DNA of 64,000 bases. Origin: Piper betle (taxonomy: Eukaryota > Streptophyta > Magnoliopsida > Piperales > Piperaceae). Both the position numbers and the translations under genes were made by a program. The stretch lies in the NCBI GenBank assembly GCA_033002965.1, contig JAURVB010014462.1, positions 83,501-147,500 of the forward strand, given 5' to 3'. Under the pieces are notes generated by a model that was not told the origin of the DNA, did not search any database, and saw only the letters and a list, made by a program, of their open reading frames with translations. The first letter of the stretch is position 1; every line of letters begins with the position of its first letter. Below, piece after piece: positions 26,307 to 38,890 of the stretch.

Positions 26307-28510
26307 CTTGATTAAACTGATCTTCCCAGGTTTTCCGGAGTACCCAATTCTGATCTAATACTAGCTAGCCATGGTAATATAGGATTACCTGTGATGTGAA
26401 GCGATGCAAAGAAGGATTGGTGAGGAAGAAAGGAATATGATATTGAGCTAGAGTTAGCAGAAGAAGTAGGTCAAGAAAGGTATAGGAAGGAAGAGTACGG
26501 TTGGGAGCAAGATATGGAATGTAGCACAGTGTTAAAGGGAGTGGGAGATGGCCGGCACCGGCTGCATGGCCGGAGGAGATGGATGTACGTCGCCGGTGAA
26601 GGAGTTGGGGATTCGTTTCGTGGATCGGTTTTGTGTTCGTGTTGTGTAGGGGCAGATCGTGGTACGTGGTCTATCTGTGGGCCCCCACTAAGTGTTTGAG
26701 AACCTCGTTGACTCTTGGCCTTTGGTTTGCCAAAGGAAAATCTAAGTCATTTATTTAACTCAATTTATTTTAATTGTGTGATTTTTTTTAAATTTTAGGG
26801 AAATGAGCTTTTTCTTTAATTTAAGACAATCTCCTTTACTCACCCATACACACAATACCAACTTTGTATATATTAATAATAGTCTCACATTGAAAATGAA
26901 TATGAATTGGAACTTTAATAAATGCTAAGAGAGGACGAAACTCCTTTAATGAGTTATTTTGGATAAGGCTTAAAAATTTTTTCATGGACCCAAATACATT
27001 TGTTGTCTATAGCCTAATAAGTGGTAGTGCCGTTTGTTAAAGCCTAAAAGGGATAACGCCTAAATCTTCTTTCATAGCCCAGGTATATTTGTTATGTTTA
27101 GCCTGATAGGTGGTGTTGATGTTTGTTAAAGCCTAATAAGTGGTGTTGATGTTTATTAAAGCCTAAAAATGGTACAAATAGCTTTTAAAGCCCAAAAAGT
27201 GACAAGCCCAATAAGTTGCATAAATAAACTACTTGTTAAGTATGTAATCATTTTACAAATAGAGTATTAAAATAGTCTCATACCCAAAATGAATATAAAT
27301 TTAAGTGATCTTCTTAAATGAAATGAATGGATAGTGATTTTGGATAGGGCCTAACTAGTTCCCACATGTACTGAACCTCCCGCCTCCCACATCTAGATTT
27401 TATAGGGCCAAAGGTCTAGTGAGATTTCGTGATACCAAAGTGGAGAAAATATCACCTTGGTCCATAGCCTAATTTTACCTACACCTCCCCCTTTTATGTC
27501 AACTACCTGATAACAAATAACAAAATTATCTCATACAGGGGGATTTAATCGGTATGAAAAGTTTTCATGGTCCTTAAATTATAAAATCTAAACTTTATTT
27601 TATCTCAAAATAATTAAATAATGTTACAGTTTTTTAATTAAAATGTTCAAACCATATTATTTGTTTTATATATACATGATCCCGATGTGATGTACGTATA
27701 AAGTAATATACAATTTGATTTTTGAGAGCCTCCTCTTCTTGCTTCTATATTATTATAGTATAGCCAACGACTTTTCTTTTCCTTTTTTAATATCTAAGCA
27801 TGTAGAAGAAAATTTTTAAAATTTTATAATATCTCACGTTGGATATTTTCCACTTCCTACACATTCTTTTATATTTTCTTCAGACTTTGATACTTAGTCT
27901 TTTCGGTTGCTGTCCGAGAGGACAAAACTCACCACACGCCTATTTTTAAACCCCATAATTACTCGAAGCTTTTATCAGTTATTTATAAAAAAATACTTTG
28001 TGTATAAAAAAATAAAAAAATCATTCGACTCGTTAAAAAATACGATATTCAACATTCACGTTCACCATCGATGTCTTTTATATAACTAGTTTTAAGTTAA
28101 AATTTCTCAATTATAACAAGCAGTTAACATGAGTGGGGAACGTAGGTGAAAACATACATATCGCATGATTCTTTATTTATAAGTAGGTGGTTTTGACCTT
28201 CCTGATATCTAGTTTCATTTTTTATAAATAAAAAAAATAACTAGTTTTCTGTCAAACGTTTTTGGTTGATCTACAAATGAAATTTTTCTCGAGTCAAAAA
28301 TTGAGCCAAAATCAAACTTGATCGTACCTGGAAAAAGATAAAAAGGCCCACCGATTGGAGTTGACGTTGAACTTCCGGGGCCCAAGCCCACCACCTTAAA
28401 AGCCCAAAATTTCAAGGCCCAGCAAAGCCGCTGGACTTCGGGCACTTCGTCTTCCTCGCCGGCGACCCCGCACGCCCTCTTTCGATCGAATCCCCAGAGC
28501 AGCGGCGGCG
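26307..28510. other. Intergenic between divergent MLO and BRO1 genes
   Basis: The MLO and BRO1/ALIX genes are transcribed away from each other, so both promoters lie here. From about 26,870 to 27,480 there is a family of imperfect repeats: AAAGCCTAATAAGTGGTGTT and variants recur at about 27,010, 27,130 and 27,160, and AATAGTCTCA-AAAATGAATAT recurs at 26,878 and 27,270. From 27,900 to 28,330 the sequence is AT-rich with no coding signal. The last about 150 bases before the BRO1 ATG rise sharply in GC, consistent with its 5' UTR. Confidence 0.55.
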
Positions 28511-31500
28511 ATGGCGGCGGCGCCGGCGACGACGACGGCGGCGAACGTGATGCTGGCCATACACGAGAAGAAGACGTCCTCAACCATCGACCTGTACCGC
28601 CCGCTCCGCAGCTTCGTCGCCCTCCACTACGGCGAGCGCGAGGCGCAGTCCCTGGAGGACGACCTCGAATCCCTGCGCGACCTCCGCTCGGCCGCCGAGA
28701 AGCCCCCTCCGCTGACCCCCGACGCCCGCCGCGACCTCCTCCAGTCCTACTTCCGCGCCCTCGCCGCCGCCGCCGCCCGCTTCCCCATCTCCCCCGACCG
28801 CGACCACATCAACTCGCTGGCCTTCGCCTGGTGCGACGCCTTCAAGCCCAACAAGAAGGCGTCGCTGCAGACCATCCACTTCGAGAAGGCGGCCGTGCTC
28901 TTCAACCTCGGCGCCGTCTACAGCCAGATCGCTCTCTCCGCCGACCGCGCCGCCTCCCCCGCCGGCCTCAAGCTCGCCTGCAACTCGTTCCAGCTCGCCG
29001 CCGGGGCCTTCGCGCTGCTGCGGGACCAGGAGGCGCCGAAGGTGGCGGCCGCCGGCGGGGCGACGGTGGATATCTCTCCCGAGTGCGCCGGGATGTTGGA
29101 GAGGCTCATGCTCGCGCAGGCACAGGAGTGCTTCTTCGAGAAGGTGATCGCCGACGGGAAGCCCCCTGCTCTCTGCGCCAAGGTTGCCAGACAGGTATAT
29201 ATGCTGTGTTTTGGTATTGGATAATTGAGCTAGGGTTTGTGCTGTGCATAAATTTGAGGGATTTCTTTCGTGATTGTTTGGTGTTTTGGGTGTTCCGATT
29301 TTGTTCACAGACAATTTTGATTTGTCTAGTGATTATGTAGTGTTTTTTTTGAACCATTGTATAGGTGTCGCTTAAATTTGTTGTTATGCACAATATCTGG
29401 TCATGATCATACACTAAATGTTTTTGATGGGTGTTGGGAACATTGGTTCTAGCCTCCACTTAGTTTTGGTGTTGACTAGTTGAACTAGGATTTATGTAGT
29501 ATGGAAATTTTAGGGATTGCTTAACATTTTGTGAGGATTTGATTTTTCTTGTTTTGGATGTTCTGAAGTTGTTCACAGTGTCAATTTGTCTATTTTGATC
29601 ACATGGTTATTTTTTGTTTTTATAAACTAGCGTATTGATGTAGGCTAAACATGTTGTTGTATGAAATATTAGACCAAGAACGTCTGCCGAATTTCTTTTA
29701 ATAGGAGTGGAGATCATGGGTTATAGTCTTCATTTTGTTCTACTTCTATGGTAAATTGGACTCATTTTCTGCTAATGGAGTTCCATATTAGAGAGAAAGT
29801 AAGTAATTCAGTTTTTTAAACACCACAGAAAGGGATTTGGTTTTAAGAATATAACCTTACGGTTCTAGTTCCCCAACCAGACAAAATAAGTGGACTTTTA
29901 CTTCAGTTTCCATTGTGTTCAGTTTGTGGTGTTTGGACCAGTTCATGCCTTTGAGGTTGAGGGGTCGAATATGGGTTGCATTTTCTGTAATTAATGTGTT
30001 CAATAACTAACCTATCCATTGTAATGTGACACTAGCAGAGAGGAGCGTTCAATTTAAATGTTAATTGGATTTAAATTCCCTTTTTTGTATGGCATGTTTT
30101 AGTGAATTTTGGTTTCTTGTTCTAGGTGGGACTTTTCTATGAAGAAGCACATGCTGCCTTAAGCATCGCACCCTTGAATCAGCATTTTGACCGGACATGG
30201 ATTTCCCATGTAAACCTGAAGTCAGCACAGTTTTATGCTGAAGCCTTGTACCAATATAGTCTAGACTTGCACGACAAGGAAGAGATTGCTGAGGAAATTG
30301 CAAGGCTAAAGAGTGGTATCAGCACTTTGACTGATGTGAAAAAATCAGCCAAAGGAGTGACGTTACAACTTTTGGATGCTGTTGCAAGATTAGAGGCTAA
30401 ATTGAACAACAACCTAGAGAGGGCCCAGAAAGAGAACGATAGAGTATACCTAATGCGGGTCCCTTCTGCCAGTTCCTTGTCTCCTATTCCTGCAGCTTCT
30501 TTGGTTAAGCCATTCCCTATGACTGAAATATTAGACGCAACCAAAGAAAAGCTGTTTACATCAATAGTCCCCGATAGCAGCACAAAGTCTCTTTCAAGAT
30601 ATACAGAGATGGTAGATGGCATTATACGTACCCAAGCTGAGAAACTTCAACAGGGAAGTGAGATAACCAGAGTTAGGCTCAAGGAAATGGACCTACCTGA
30701 TTCAATTCTTGCTCTTGAAGGAAATTTTAGTTTGCCAATGGATCTTAAGGAAGATGTGGAGGCTGTTCAAATTGTTGGTGGGCCTGCAGGTCTTGATGCT
30801 GAATTACAACAGCTCAAGGATTTAAGAAGGGTGAACCAAGAACTCTTAGTCCAGACAGAAGAACAACTTCAGATTGAAGCTAGAGAGGATGCCCAATTTC
30901 GCAGCCAATTTGGGACAAGGTGGACAAGGCCACAATCCAGCACTCTCACAAAGAACTTGCAAGATAGGTTGAATAGATTTGCTGGGAACCTGAAGCAAGC
31001 AGCTGAGAGCGATGCAAGGATTGAACGTGCAGTAAAAGAGCATTCTCCACTTATGAGTATCCTTGATAGCCGGCCTGTATGTTGTAACTATTCTCTCATT
31101 GCTCCAAAGTCTTGTTTCCTTACAGGATTAGCTTTCAATCGGACAAGCAGTCCATGGCTTTTTCTTTCTGCAATAATAGATGGTTACTAGTTTGGTTCTA
31201 AGCAGTCTTTTTATAAATGTAATGTATTTCAGATAGAATCTGCACTTCCATCGCTCGCTCGACCAATCATGTCTTTGGATAGTAATGAAGATGCTATTGT
31301 GGGAGCCTTGAAACAGAGTTTGGTAAAATTCATGAACTAGAGTCTTCATATTATGCATTTTATTCTATGTCTTTTGCTTTTGAAAATAATTGTCTTAATC
31401 AAATTGGAGACATTGATTTTGTAAGTTCTTCATTTCACCAGTTAAAAGCAAATTGGATTAGAATCTGTGACTCTATGTCCATATTCTTTATTTTGGATTG

Positions 31501-33834
31501 TATCTTTGTCTAATCTTTTGGCAAATGCTTTTAGGGCATAAAGAGTCTTTCTGTGGAATTAATTTATTACATTATAATTTTTAAAATATATTTATGTAGT
31601 TTTTGGTAATCTGCAAAAATCTAAATTGCACCCACTTTTATTTATGTCTTGAAGTGGGTCATTAATTGTGGAAGTTAACAATATTGTCTGTAATGACACA
31701 TCACCTGTGATTTTATGGAGTGAACATCTTACATTGTTTTCCCTGCAGAGACAATTGGAGGCCTCTAGGTGCACAGCGTGCGGGGTTGGAAGATATGCTC
31801 AAAGAAATGAAAAGAAAGGTTTGATAGAGTATTATACTGGCATAGAGATTTAGAGTCACTTGTTTTTTGTTGTGAGATGCTGTATAAATATTCATTTTAA
31901 AACATCACTTGCGGAAGCCATCTGATTAGGATATGACATTGTAGTTTCATCTTTTCTCATCATAGTGCCATGTGGGGTTTAGCACCTAGAGAAATCCCTA
32001 AACTCTTTTTTTATCTTCATTCTGAAAATGAAATTTGTGTCATTTAGTAGTCATGCTGCAACGGTTGAATTTGTCACTGCTTGACCAAGTGGTCTATGGG
32101 TTTATATGGGGAAACAGCCTCTAGCAAAATGCAGGGTAAGGCTGTAGATGATATGCCCTCCATGGTCTGATCCTTCCCTTCGCATGCAGGGGAGCTTTAT
32201 GCACTGTTTGCCCTTCACATTTGTATCATTAAGCGACTAGATCAGCTAATGCACTCTTCTTGGTTGCTTGCATTCTCCACATGCCTTTGATTGGGGCTAA
32301 TTTTTATTAGTGGGCAAAGGCTTTTCTATACATCGTTGAGGTATTTGTTGGGAATTTATCTGATATGAAGTAGCTTGTTGAATAGGATGATATACTTCCA
32401 AAGTTGATGGCAACAACAGGGTCACAGGAAGATCTTTTTAGAAGGGAGATGGCAAAGTATACTCCCGTCTGTGAAGAAATTGCAAAGAACATTGAAGCTC
32501 AGGAGCAACTTTTGCTGCAAATTCAAGTTTGTAACTTTAAAGTTGTTTAGAAGATAAAAAATGATAATATGTCCTCGTAATTTAATTTTATTCTTTATCA
32601 GAGCATAGAAATTTCTCTGAGATATGTTTAACTTATGTGCTATTGTTCCCTTCAGGATCAGAACAACCATTTTGCATCTGTTTTCAACTTGGAAGATTAC
32701 AGAGGTATTGATTGATATGTGTTTAGCATCTATTCCTTGTGGAGTTGACAGATGGCATGATGGCTTGTATTTACCCATTTTATATGAACAGTTTTTGACT
32801 AATAGAGAAGTTTTCTCATCCGTTAAGTGATCATAAAATAGTAAATGTTTTCCATGTTCTTGAGACTTGAAATGCAAACTATCTTGGCACCCTCCTTAGT
32901 GACAAAAAGAGCACATTCAAGGAATCAGTCTTAGAGGCATGCAATTTAATAATCTTTGCATATTAGTTTTTCTTCGAGGGCATGGAATATTTTTGCATGA
33001 TAATGAGTATCGAAGTCTAACCAATGTTGGCATTTTCAGCTGCCAGAGAAAAGAGCTATAAACAAATTGCTGCTGCAATAGCAAAATTTAGAGAGATAAA
33101 AGACAATATCAATGAAGGGCTCAAGTTTTATGTTACATTGCAGGTTTCTTTTCAAATGATTTTTTTTTTCAGAAAAAATGAAAAGGCAAGAATTGGTTTC
33201 TGATTCATGAATTGTGGCTTCTTCCTGGCAGGACGCAATTACAACTGTGAAGCAACAGTGCAGTGACTTTGTAATGACTCGAAATATCCAGTGCCGAGAG
33301 ATGATGGAGGATGTTCAGAGACAAATAGCAGGCCTCAACTTTAACGATGGGAAAACTAGTTCTTACAACAACTACCCTTCAGCTGGGCACCCGCGATCTG
33401 GACCTCCAGAATCCCAAGGTCAGCCGACTCACCCTGTCTCTCGGACACAAACACCACCACCATATTATCAAAACCCAGAACAACCAGCAGGTGGTTTTCC
33501 TCAGCCTCAATCTGCATATTCATCTCACCCGCAACCACCTCCTTATCATGCAACTCCCCCTGCCTCAAGCCCCTACCAGCAGCCTCCCTACCGGCAGCCC
33601 CTGCAGCCTCCCTACCAGCAGCCCCAGCAGCCTCCCTACCAGCTGCCTCAGCAGCCTCCCTACCAGCAGCCTCCGCAATCAGCTGGTCATGAATACGGCC
33701 AGCCGCCCTATCCTGGCTGGCGTGGTCCGTACTATAATGCTCCCCCACAACAACCAGGATCCCATCCAGCGCCACCTTATACAATCCCTTCAACGTATCA
33801 TGCGCATCAAGGTGGATATTACCGGCCTCAGTAG
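28511..33834 (+). CDS. BRO1-domain protein, plant ALIX homologue (vacuolar sorting)
   Basis: ESCRT-associated endosomal protein; plant ALIX binds ESCRT-III (SNF7/CHMP4) and takes part in sorting to the vacuole. Eight exons: 28511-29194, 30126-31076, 31233-31322, 31749-31818, 32386-32526, 32656-32704, 33040-33143 and 33232-33834, about 896 residues. The BRO1 domain occupies exon 1 and the start of exon 2 (SFVALHYGEREAQSLEDDLE, FEKAAVLFNLGAVYSQIAL, then GLFYEEAHAAL). A coiled, helical V-like region follows (LKDLRRVNQELLVQTEEQL; EEIAKNIEAQEQLLLQIQ). The tail is proline/glutamine/tyrosine-rich with repeated PPYQQPQQPPYQ-type units and ends in GGYYRPQ. Exon 1 is very GC-rich while later exons are not. 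Exon 4 is 70 nt where a multiple of three is needed between phase-0 introns. Its first codons (RQLE) and last codons (GAQRAGLEDMLKEMKRK) are in different frames, so one base is extra, or two are missing, near 31,765. Confidence 0.93.
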
Positions 33835-35058
33835 CCTTGGCTGCTATAAACTTTGAGCTTTAGATTGTGAAAATTATACGTCTTTCTATTTGGTACCATT
33901 ATTTCGGCTGTGTATGCAACTTGATGCTTGTACTTATCTACTGTCATTTGCTTAACGATTGTCTGTAATTTGATTAATTATATTCCGTTTTATATACTTG
34001 TAATTAATAATGCTATGAATGATATAAAGTGGTGAAAATGATATTTGTATTTGCTTGCTCTTTATCAAGTGGTAATGGGCATTTTCAAGTTCATGCTACG
34101 TTTTACATATGGGTACTACAGATGGCATTGAAATTGGAGACCAGTTGTACGCAATTAAATGGTAGGGAGAATTAGAAAGATGCATGGAGGAAAAAGCCAC
34201 TGATCTTCCTTTCAAAGAACTATATTTCTTGTCTCTCTTGTCGTTCGTTTTCCACGGTAAAGGTTCCGCCATCGTTGCTTTGTAGAGATTCCACACAGGT
34301 AGGCCCTTCGTCCAGACTTCAAAGTCTTCCTATCTGGCTTCGCCTTTAGTCTTTCACACACTACCCACACACCAAAAAAAAAAATCAAAGAAGAAAGAAT
34401 GGTTTTCTCAGGATTACATATTTCGTTATGTGGTCTACAAGCGTTACCACCTTCACTAAAATGTTCATAATTGTTTCAAAATTATTATATTATATATACC
34501 CTTTCTACTTTAAACCCGTTGATAGAAATTCAAAGTGGCGTATTTGGAGGCTCTTTCACGGTCTTCGAGTTGAGAGAAGTGACTGTGTAGTAATTATATT
34601 TCTCAAATCAGCCATCCTCTCATGATGCTTAACCAATCATTCAGATAGGTATCATCTATATCTAAACATACAACATGAAAGCTTATTAGTTATTACTTTG
34701 TTTCCGCGTGCCTTCTGTGCCATCGACTCAAGTATCAGAGCAACCAAATTAGTGATGCGAAAATCTGACCCAATCCCAGCTGCGGTCATGTTATGAATCT
34801 TATGATACAATATAATCTGTTTGTATTTCGTAAGTTGACAAAAATAATTTTGGGTTTTCACATGGCTTCGCCAAGACTGGCCTTATTGTCGTGGAAACAG
34901 CAAACACGCAAATAGCTTTTAGATCTTCTTCTTAGAAGTTCCATGCAGGACCGGGTCTTGCCAATAATAAAACTGATGGGAAGAAGAAGACTACTGATCA
35001 ATGCAACTCAAATTATAAGACTTAGCACACTGCTTTCTTCTTCCCTAATTTTATTAGC
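33835..35058. other. Intergenic, BRO1 3' region and spacer
   Basis: Starts with the BRO1 3' UTR (AT-rich, AATAATGCTATGAATG near 34,007 could include a polyadenylation signal). No gene was recognised in the rest. Confidence 0.5.
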
Positions 35059-35064
35059 TATAAA
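35059..35064 (+). promoter_or_regulatory. Candidate TATA box of the aspartic protease gene
   Basis: TATAAA within AGCTATAAACTTG about 70 bases upstream of the proposed ATG at 35,131. Position is somewhat close for a TATA box but compatible with a short 5' UTR. Confidence 0.4.
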
Positions 35065-35130
35065 CTTGTATGCTGCTGTAGCTGGTACCCCCATCAAAAT
35101 CAGAAACTGATCTTGCATCTGCCAAACAAT

Positions 35131-36621
35131 ATGCTGGCTTTCCTCTCGTCAATCTGCCTCCTCTTCCTTCTCTTGCCCCTTCCTTCATCAGCACACCGGC
35201 CCATCATCAATGGCAGTAGGAAGCACTTCGATCATAATCCATGCAAACCGCCAACCGGTTGTCAAACTATACCAGCTGGTAATCAATAACATCTACTTCT
35301 ATTTCTCTCGTGATGGATGCCTATATACATACTAATTTCCATGTCTTCTAGTTTTCAAGCTTCGAGACTGCAGGAATATGGAGATATAAAGCCCGTTACC
35401 AAATTTCCATTTAATTGTGAAAATTAACAATTAATCATCCTTTTAATCATTGTATGGATTAATTTGTTGCCTAGAACCAAACCCGAAGAGGCTCACGGTG
35501 TACCACAGCAAGGGGCACAAGCCGTCGGCCATCGACACCGTCGAGGTCACCGACGGCAGCAGCGGGGAAGAAGTCCATCTCGGAACCAGCCAGTTGTACA
35601 CCGATAACTACGTGGTGAATATCGGCCTAGGCACGCCTCCGAGGGAGATGACGGTTGTCATGGACACGGGGAGTTCCATCACCTGGGTGCAATGCGTCCC
35701 TTGCCCCCCAACAAATGCCACCACCAAAGGGACGTCTTGTTCGACCCCGCCATGTCTTCCACCTACCAAACCTTCGACTGCAGCTCCTCTCAATGCATGC
35801 TGCTATTTCCCCCATTTGCTCCGACGACGACGGCTCCTGCTCTTACGAAACAGAGTACATGGACAATTCATACTCGTCCGGCCAGTTCGTCTCCGACCGC
35901 CTCACCCTCAATACCGGCGACACGATCGAGAACTTCTTGTTCGGGTGCGGGCACGACCAGAACAGCTCCCTTTTCGGCCAAACATCTGGCCTGCTCGGTC
36001 TCGGCCCGCCCACAAACGCCCTTTCCTTGCTCGGCCAGGACGCGGACACCTCCCTCGGAACGAGCTTCGCCTACTGCCTTCCACAGGGAGCTCCGCCGGA
36101 TACTTGAGTTCGACGCCGGCGCCGCCGACGAGGGCTCCTCCTTCGCCACTCTGACATCGATAGACGGCGGCTACTTTGTCGACCTATTGGCAGTGGAAGT
36201 CAATGGGGTGGAGAGGGGAATATCGACGACGATGATGGTTGACACCGGGACGGTGCTGTCCCGGCTGCCGGCGGAGCTGTACGAGGAGATCAAGACGTTG
36301 GTGGAGGAGGCGGCGGGGGAGGCGTTGGTGCCGGGGCTCCCACAGGGCTACTTCAGCGACTGCTACGAGACTGTGGCGGCGAACGGGAAGAAGGAGGTGC
36401 CTCCCATCAACGTGACGCTCAAGCTCGACGGTGGAGCTCAGCTTGTGCTGGACGACGCGTCGCTGTTCCACCAGGACGCATCGTCGAATTCGAGGTGCTT
36501 GACCTTCGTCAGTGATGCCGATTACGATGGTTCGGTGCTTGGGAACATGCACCAGACAGCATACCGCTGGTCTTTCGACATTCTCAATCGCATGGTTGCT
36601 ATTACTCCAAATGCTTGCTAA
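35131..36621 (+). pseudogene. Pepsin-like aspartic protease (nepenthesin/A1 type), frame broken four times
   Basis: Secreted A1-family aspartic protease. Exon 1 (35,131-35,278) encodes a signal peptide (MLAFLSSICLLFLLLPLPSS, then Ala) and a short propeptide; exon 2 starts at 35,475. The first catalytic motif is VVMDTGSSITWVQC after NYVVNIGLGTPP; the second is MMVDTGTVLSRLP; the C terminus reads SVLGNMHQTAYRWSFDILNR and ends in TPNAC. The frame shifts at the C6 run 35,704-35,709, again at 35,790-35,815 (before CSDDDGSCSYE), and twice within 36,085-36,106 (LPQ to GSSAGYL to EFDAGAADEG). Between breaks the frames are long, GC-rich and protein-like with no internal stops. The defects could therefore be assembly indels in a GC-rich gene rather than true decay; as given, it cannot encode a full protease. 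The second motif has DTGT where plant members usually have DSGT. Confidence 0.8.
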
Positions 36622-38058
36622 TCAGATAATTAGCTGCTGCTCATGTTTTTCCTCTATCCTTGCAATTATAAATTTTAAAAACTCAATTACTTCCATTTAA
36701 ATCTCGGGGTTATTTATATTATTATTTTACAAGTAATTCAATGAAATATTATCTGAAATCAGCTACTTGTAATCGATAAATCTGTGGTTTACATTACTTT
36801 AAATTAGCCAAAATAAAAAAATAAATAAAACATTTTAATTAATTTTATTATTTATTTTGGAGAATCGTTCATAAAATTTGTGTAACCTATGAATCATATA
36901 TATATATAGAGTTTGAGGCTTCATTCTACATCACAGCTTTATCCAAAGCTTGGTTATGTTATTTGAAGCACAACAAAGAAAAATGCCCGTCCTGAGGCAA
37001 TAATAAAATTTGTAACCTATGATCTCTTATTAGGGTTATGGAGTAATCGCCTAATAGGCAATAATAAAATAAATAAACTTTGTACGAAGACAACTTAATA
37101 CAACGATATAACTCGTTTACATGAGGATGAACTCAATATAACTTTTATCCCAGCTTGGTTTTTCGAACTAAAGCTGCTTAGAACCGAGAAATTAAAGCAA
37201 TATTGATTCTCATTATTTCAAGAATATGCAATAAAGAGTTTTTGGAGTGGATTTAATTTTCTGAGTGAAAGAAATAAGTAGCTATCAGCATTTGGATGAT
37301 TCGATTAATCTTCTATCAAAAAGATTATTTGATTAATGATTCATTAATATTCCCACCTAAAATTAAGGTTGTGAACAAACTTGTCAAATAGATCAAGCGG
37401 CTGAGACTCGAGCTCTATTTGATCAGTATGAAAAAAAATTTGTGAAATTTATAGTTGATAAAGTATTGATCGTTTACGAAAATCTTATCCATTTTTAGAG
37501 TATTTTATGAACTATGCTAGAAAGACATCCGCCCCATGATAAGAATGTTGTTATAGCTACAAATCTCATCTAATTATTATTAATCTACTTATTAAAATAA
37601 CTTTGTGGCTCTTAGCATAATTTTATGTCATCTATTCAAATGTAGAAGCAATCAATTAATTGCAAAAAATTCATTTGGCACAGTAGTTAAAATAGCAACT
37701 CATCATTTTATTTCCTAAGTACAATGGAATCAGTTCATCACACTCCAAACATAATGGAGATACAGCTTTCGATTCTAAACAGTAGTCAAACCTGGTTCAG
37801 AGGTGGAACTTGGACTAGCCGACTGTTTGCTGTGGCCGACTGCAGCTCAGATATCCCATTTACGACCTCCCAAAAATAAAGAAGCAGATCATGACCATCT
37901 CCTGAAGATTGTAAACGCTCACTAATAAATACAGTGAGGAATACATCACACTATAGAAGTGCTCAAAATTCCATTTTAATCTCAAGCTCGGTATGGTTCA
38001 TGCAGCTTTTTATCCATTGATCCTTGCGACTTTAGGTGCCCTAGAAAGTAAGTGCTCC
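36622..38058. other. Intergenic spacer
   Basis: AT-rich DNA between the protease and the convergent NOL6 relic. GGCAATAATAAAAT occurs twice near 36,997 and 37,057. No gene recognised. Confidence 0.5.
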
Positions 38059-38631
38059 TCACGAAGCCTTTACCCAATCAGCCAACATATTCTTAAGCAA
38101 TTCTATGCAATCTTGCCCATCTTCTGTTTCATTCCGGCCGCACTTCTGGGAAAACATTCTTAACCTTGTTAGATTTTTATGATCTAACGAACGAAGAGTC
38201 GGGACAAAGGAACTTGGGTTACCTTTAAAGCAGATCTATCCCATGTGAGACCAATAGCATCACCTCCAAGAGAATCGTACCACAAACTAAATCTTCCACT
38301 GTACTCTTTCTGAAGAAAAATGAAAAGCAAGTTAGCATTGGCTTCATTTAAATGCTTCTCTAGCATGAAATTAACTTCAAAAATAACGTGCAATCATAAA
38401 GAGCATTCCTACCTTTATATCCTCTATGAAACACTTGCTAGGATCAAAGTTCACTAGTAGCTTGCTCTTCATTGTCGTATTTCAAAAATTCATTAGTAAG
38501 TATGTGGGGACAAAAATTCTTGCTAGCTTTTCCTTCAACACACTTTCCTGATAGCAAGGTGGAAATAGTAACCAAACGGATGCAATAAACAAATCTTAAT
38601 GTCACTAGAACACAAAATAACCACGTCACTC

Positions 38632-38890
38632 ACATGCGCACGCAAAGGTGTACTCCCCCAACATCCAGCTTAATGGAACCAGACAGATAATCATACATTA
38701 CCATCCATCAATCAATATTAAACAACAGTAAACACATTTATAATTTTTTCACCATCCATGCATGCTGAAAGAGACGGTAAAATAAATTGCACCCCTTGTC
38801 ATCCACATGCGCACAAAGGTGCACTCCTCCCAACATCAATTTAATAGAATCAGATACATGATAATACTTTACCATCTATTAGACACATTA
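38632..38890. repeat. Imperfect tandem duplication inside the NOL6 relic
   Basis: ACATGCGCAC-AAAGGTG, then CTC-CCCAACATC, AATGGAACCAGA/AATAGAATCAGA and TTACCATC appear in order at 38,633-38,710 and again at 38,806-38,880. The duplication sits where conserved NOL6 exons are missing. Confidence 0.7.

Noticed and set aside
28580..29314. 244-codon frame antisense to BRO1 exon 1
   Set aside because: It is a GC-driven shadow of the conserved BRO1 coding exon, whose sense frame matches the family.
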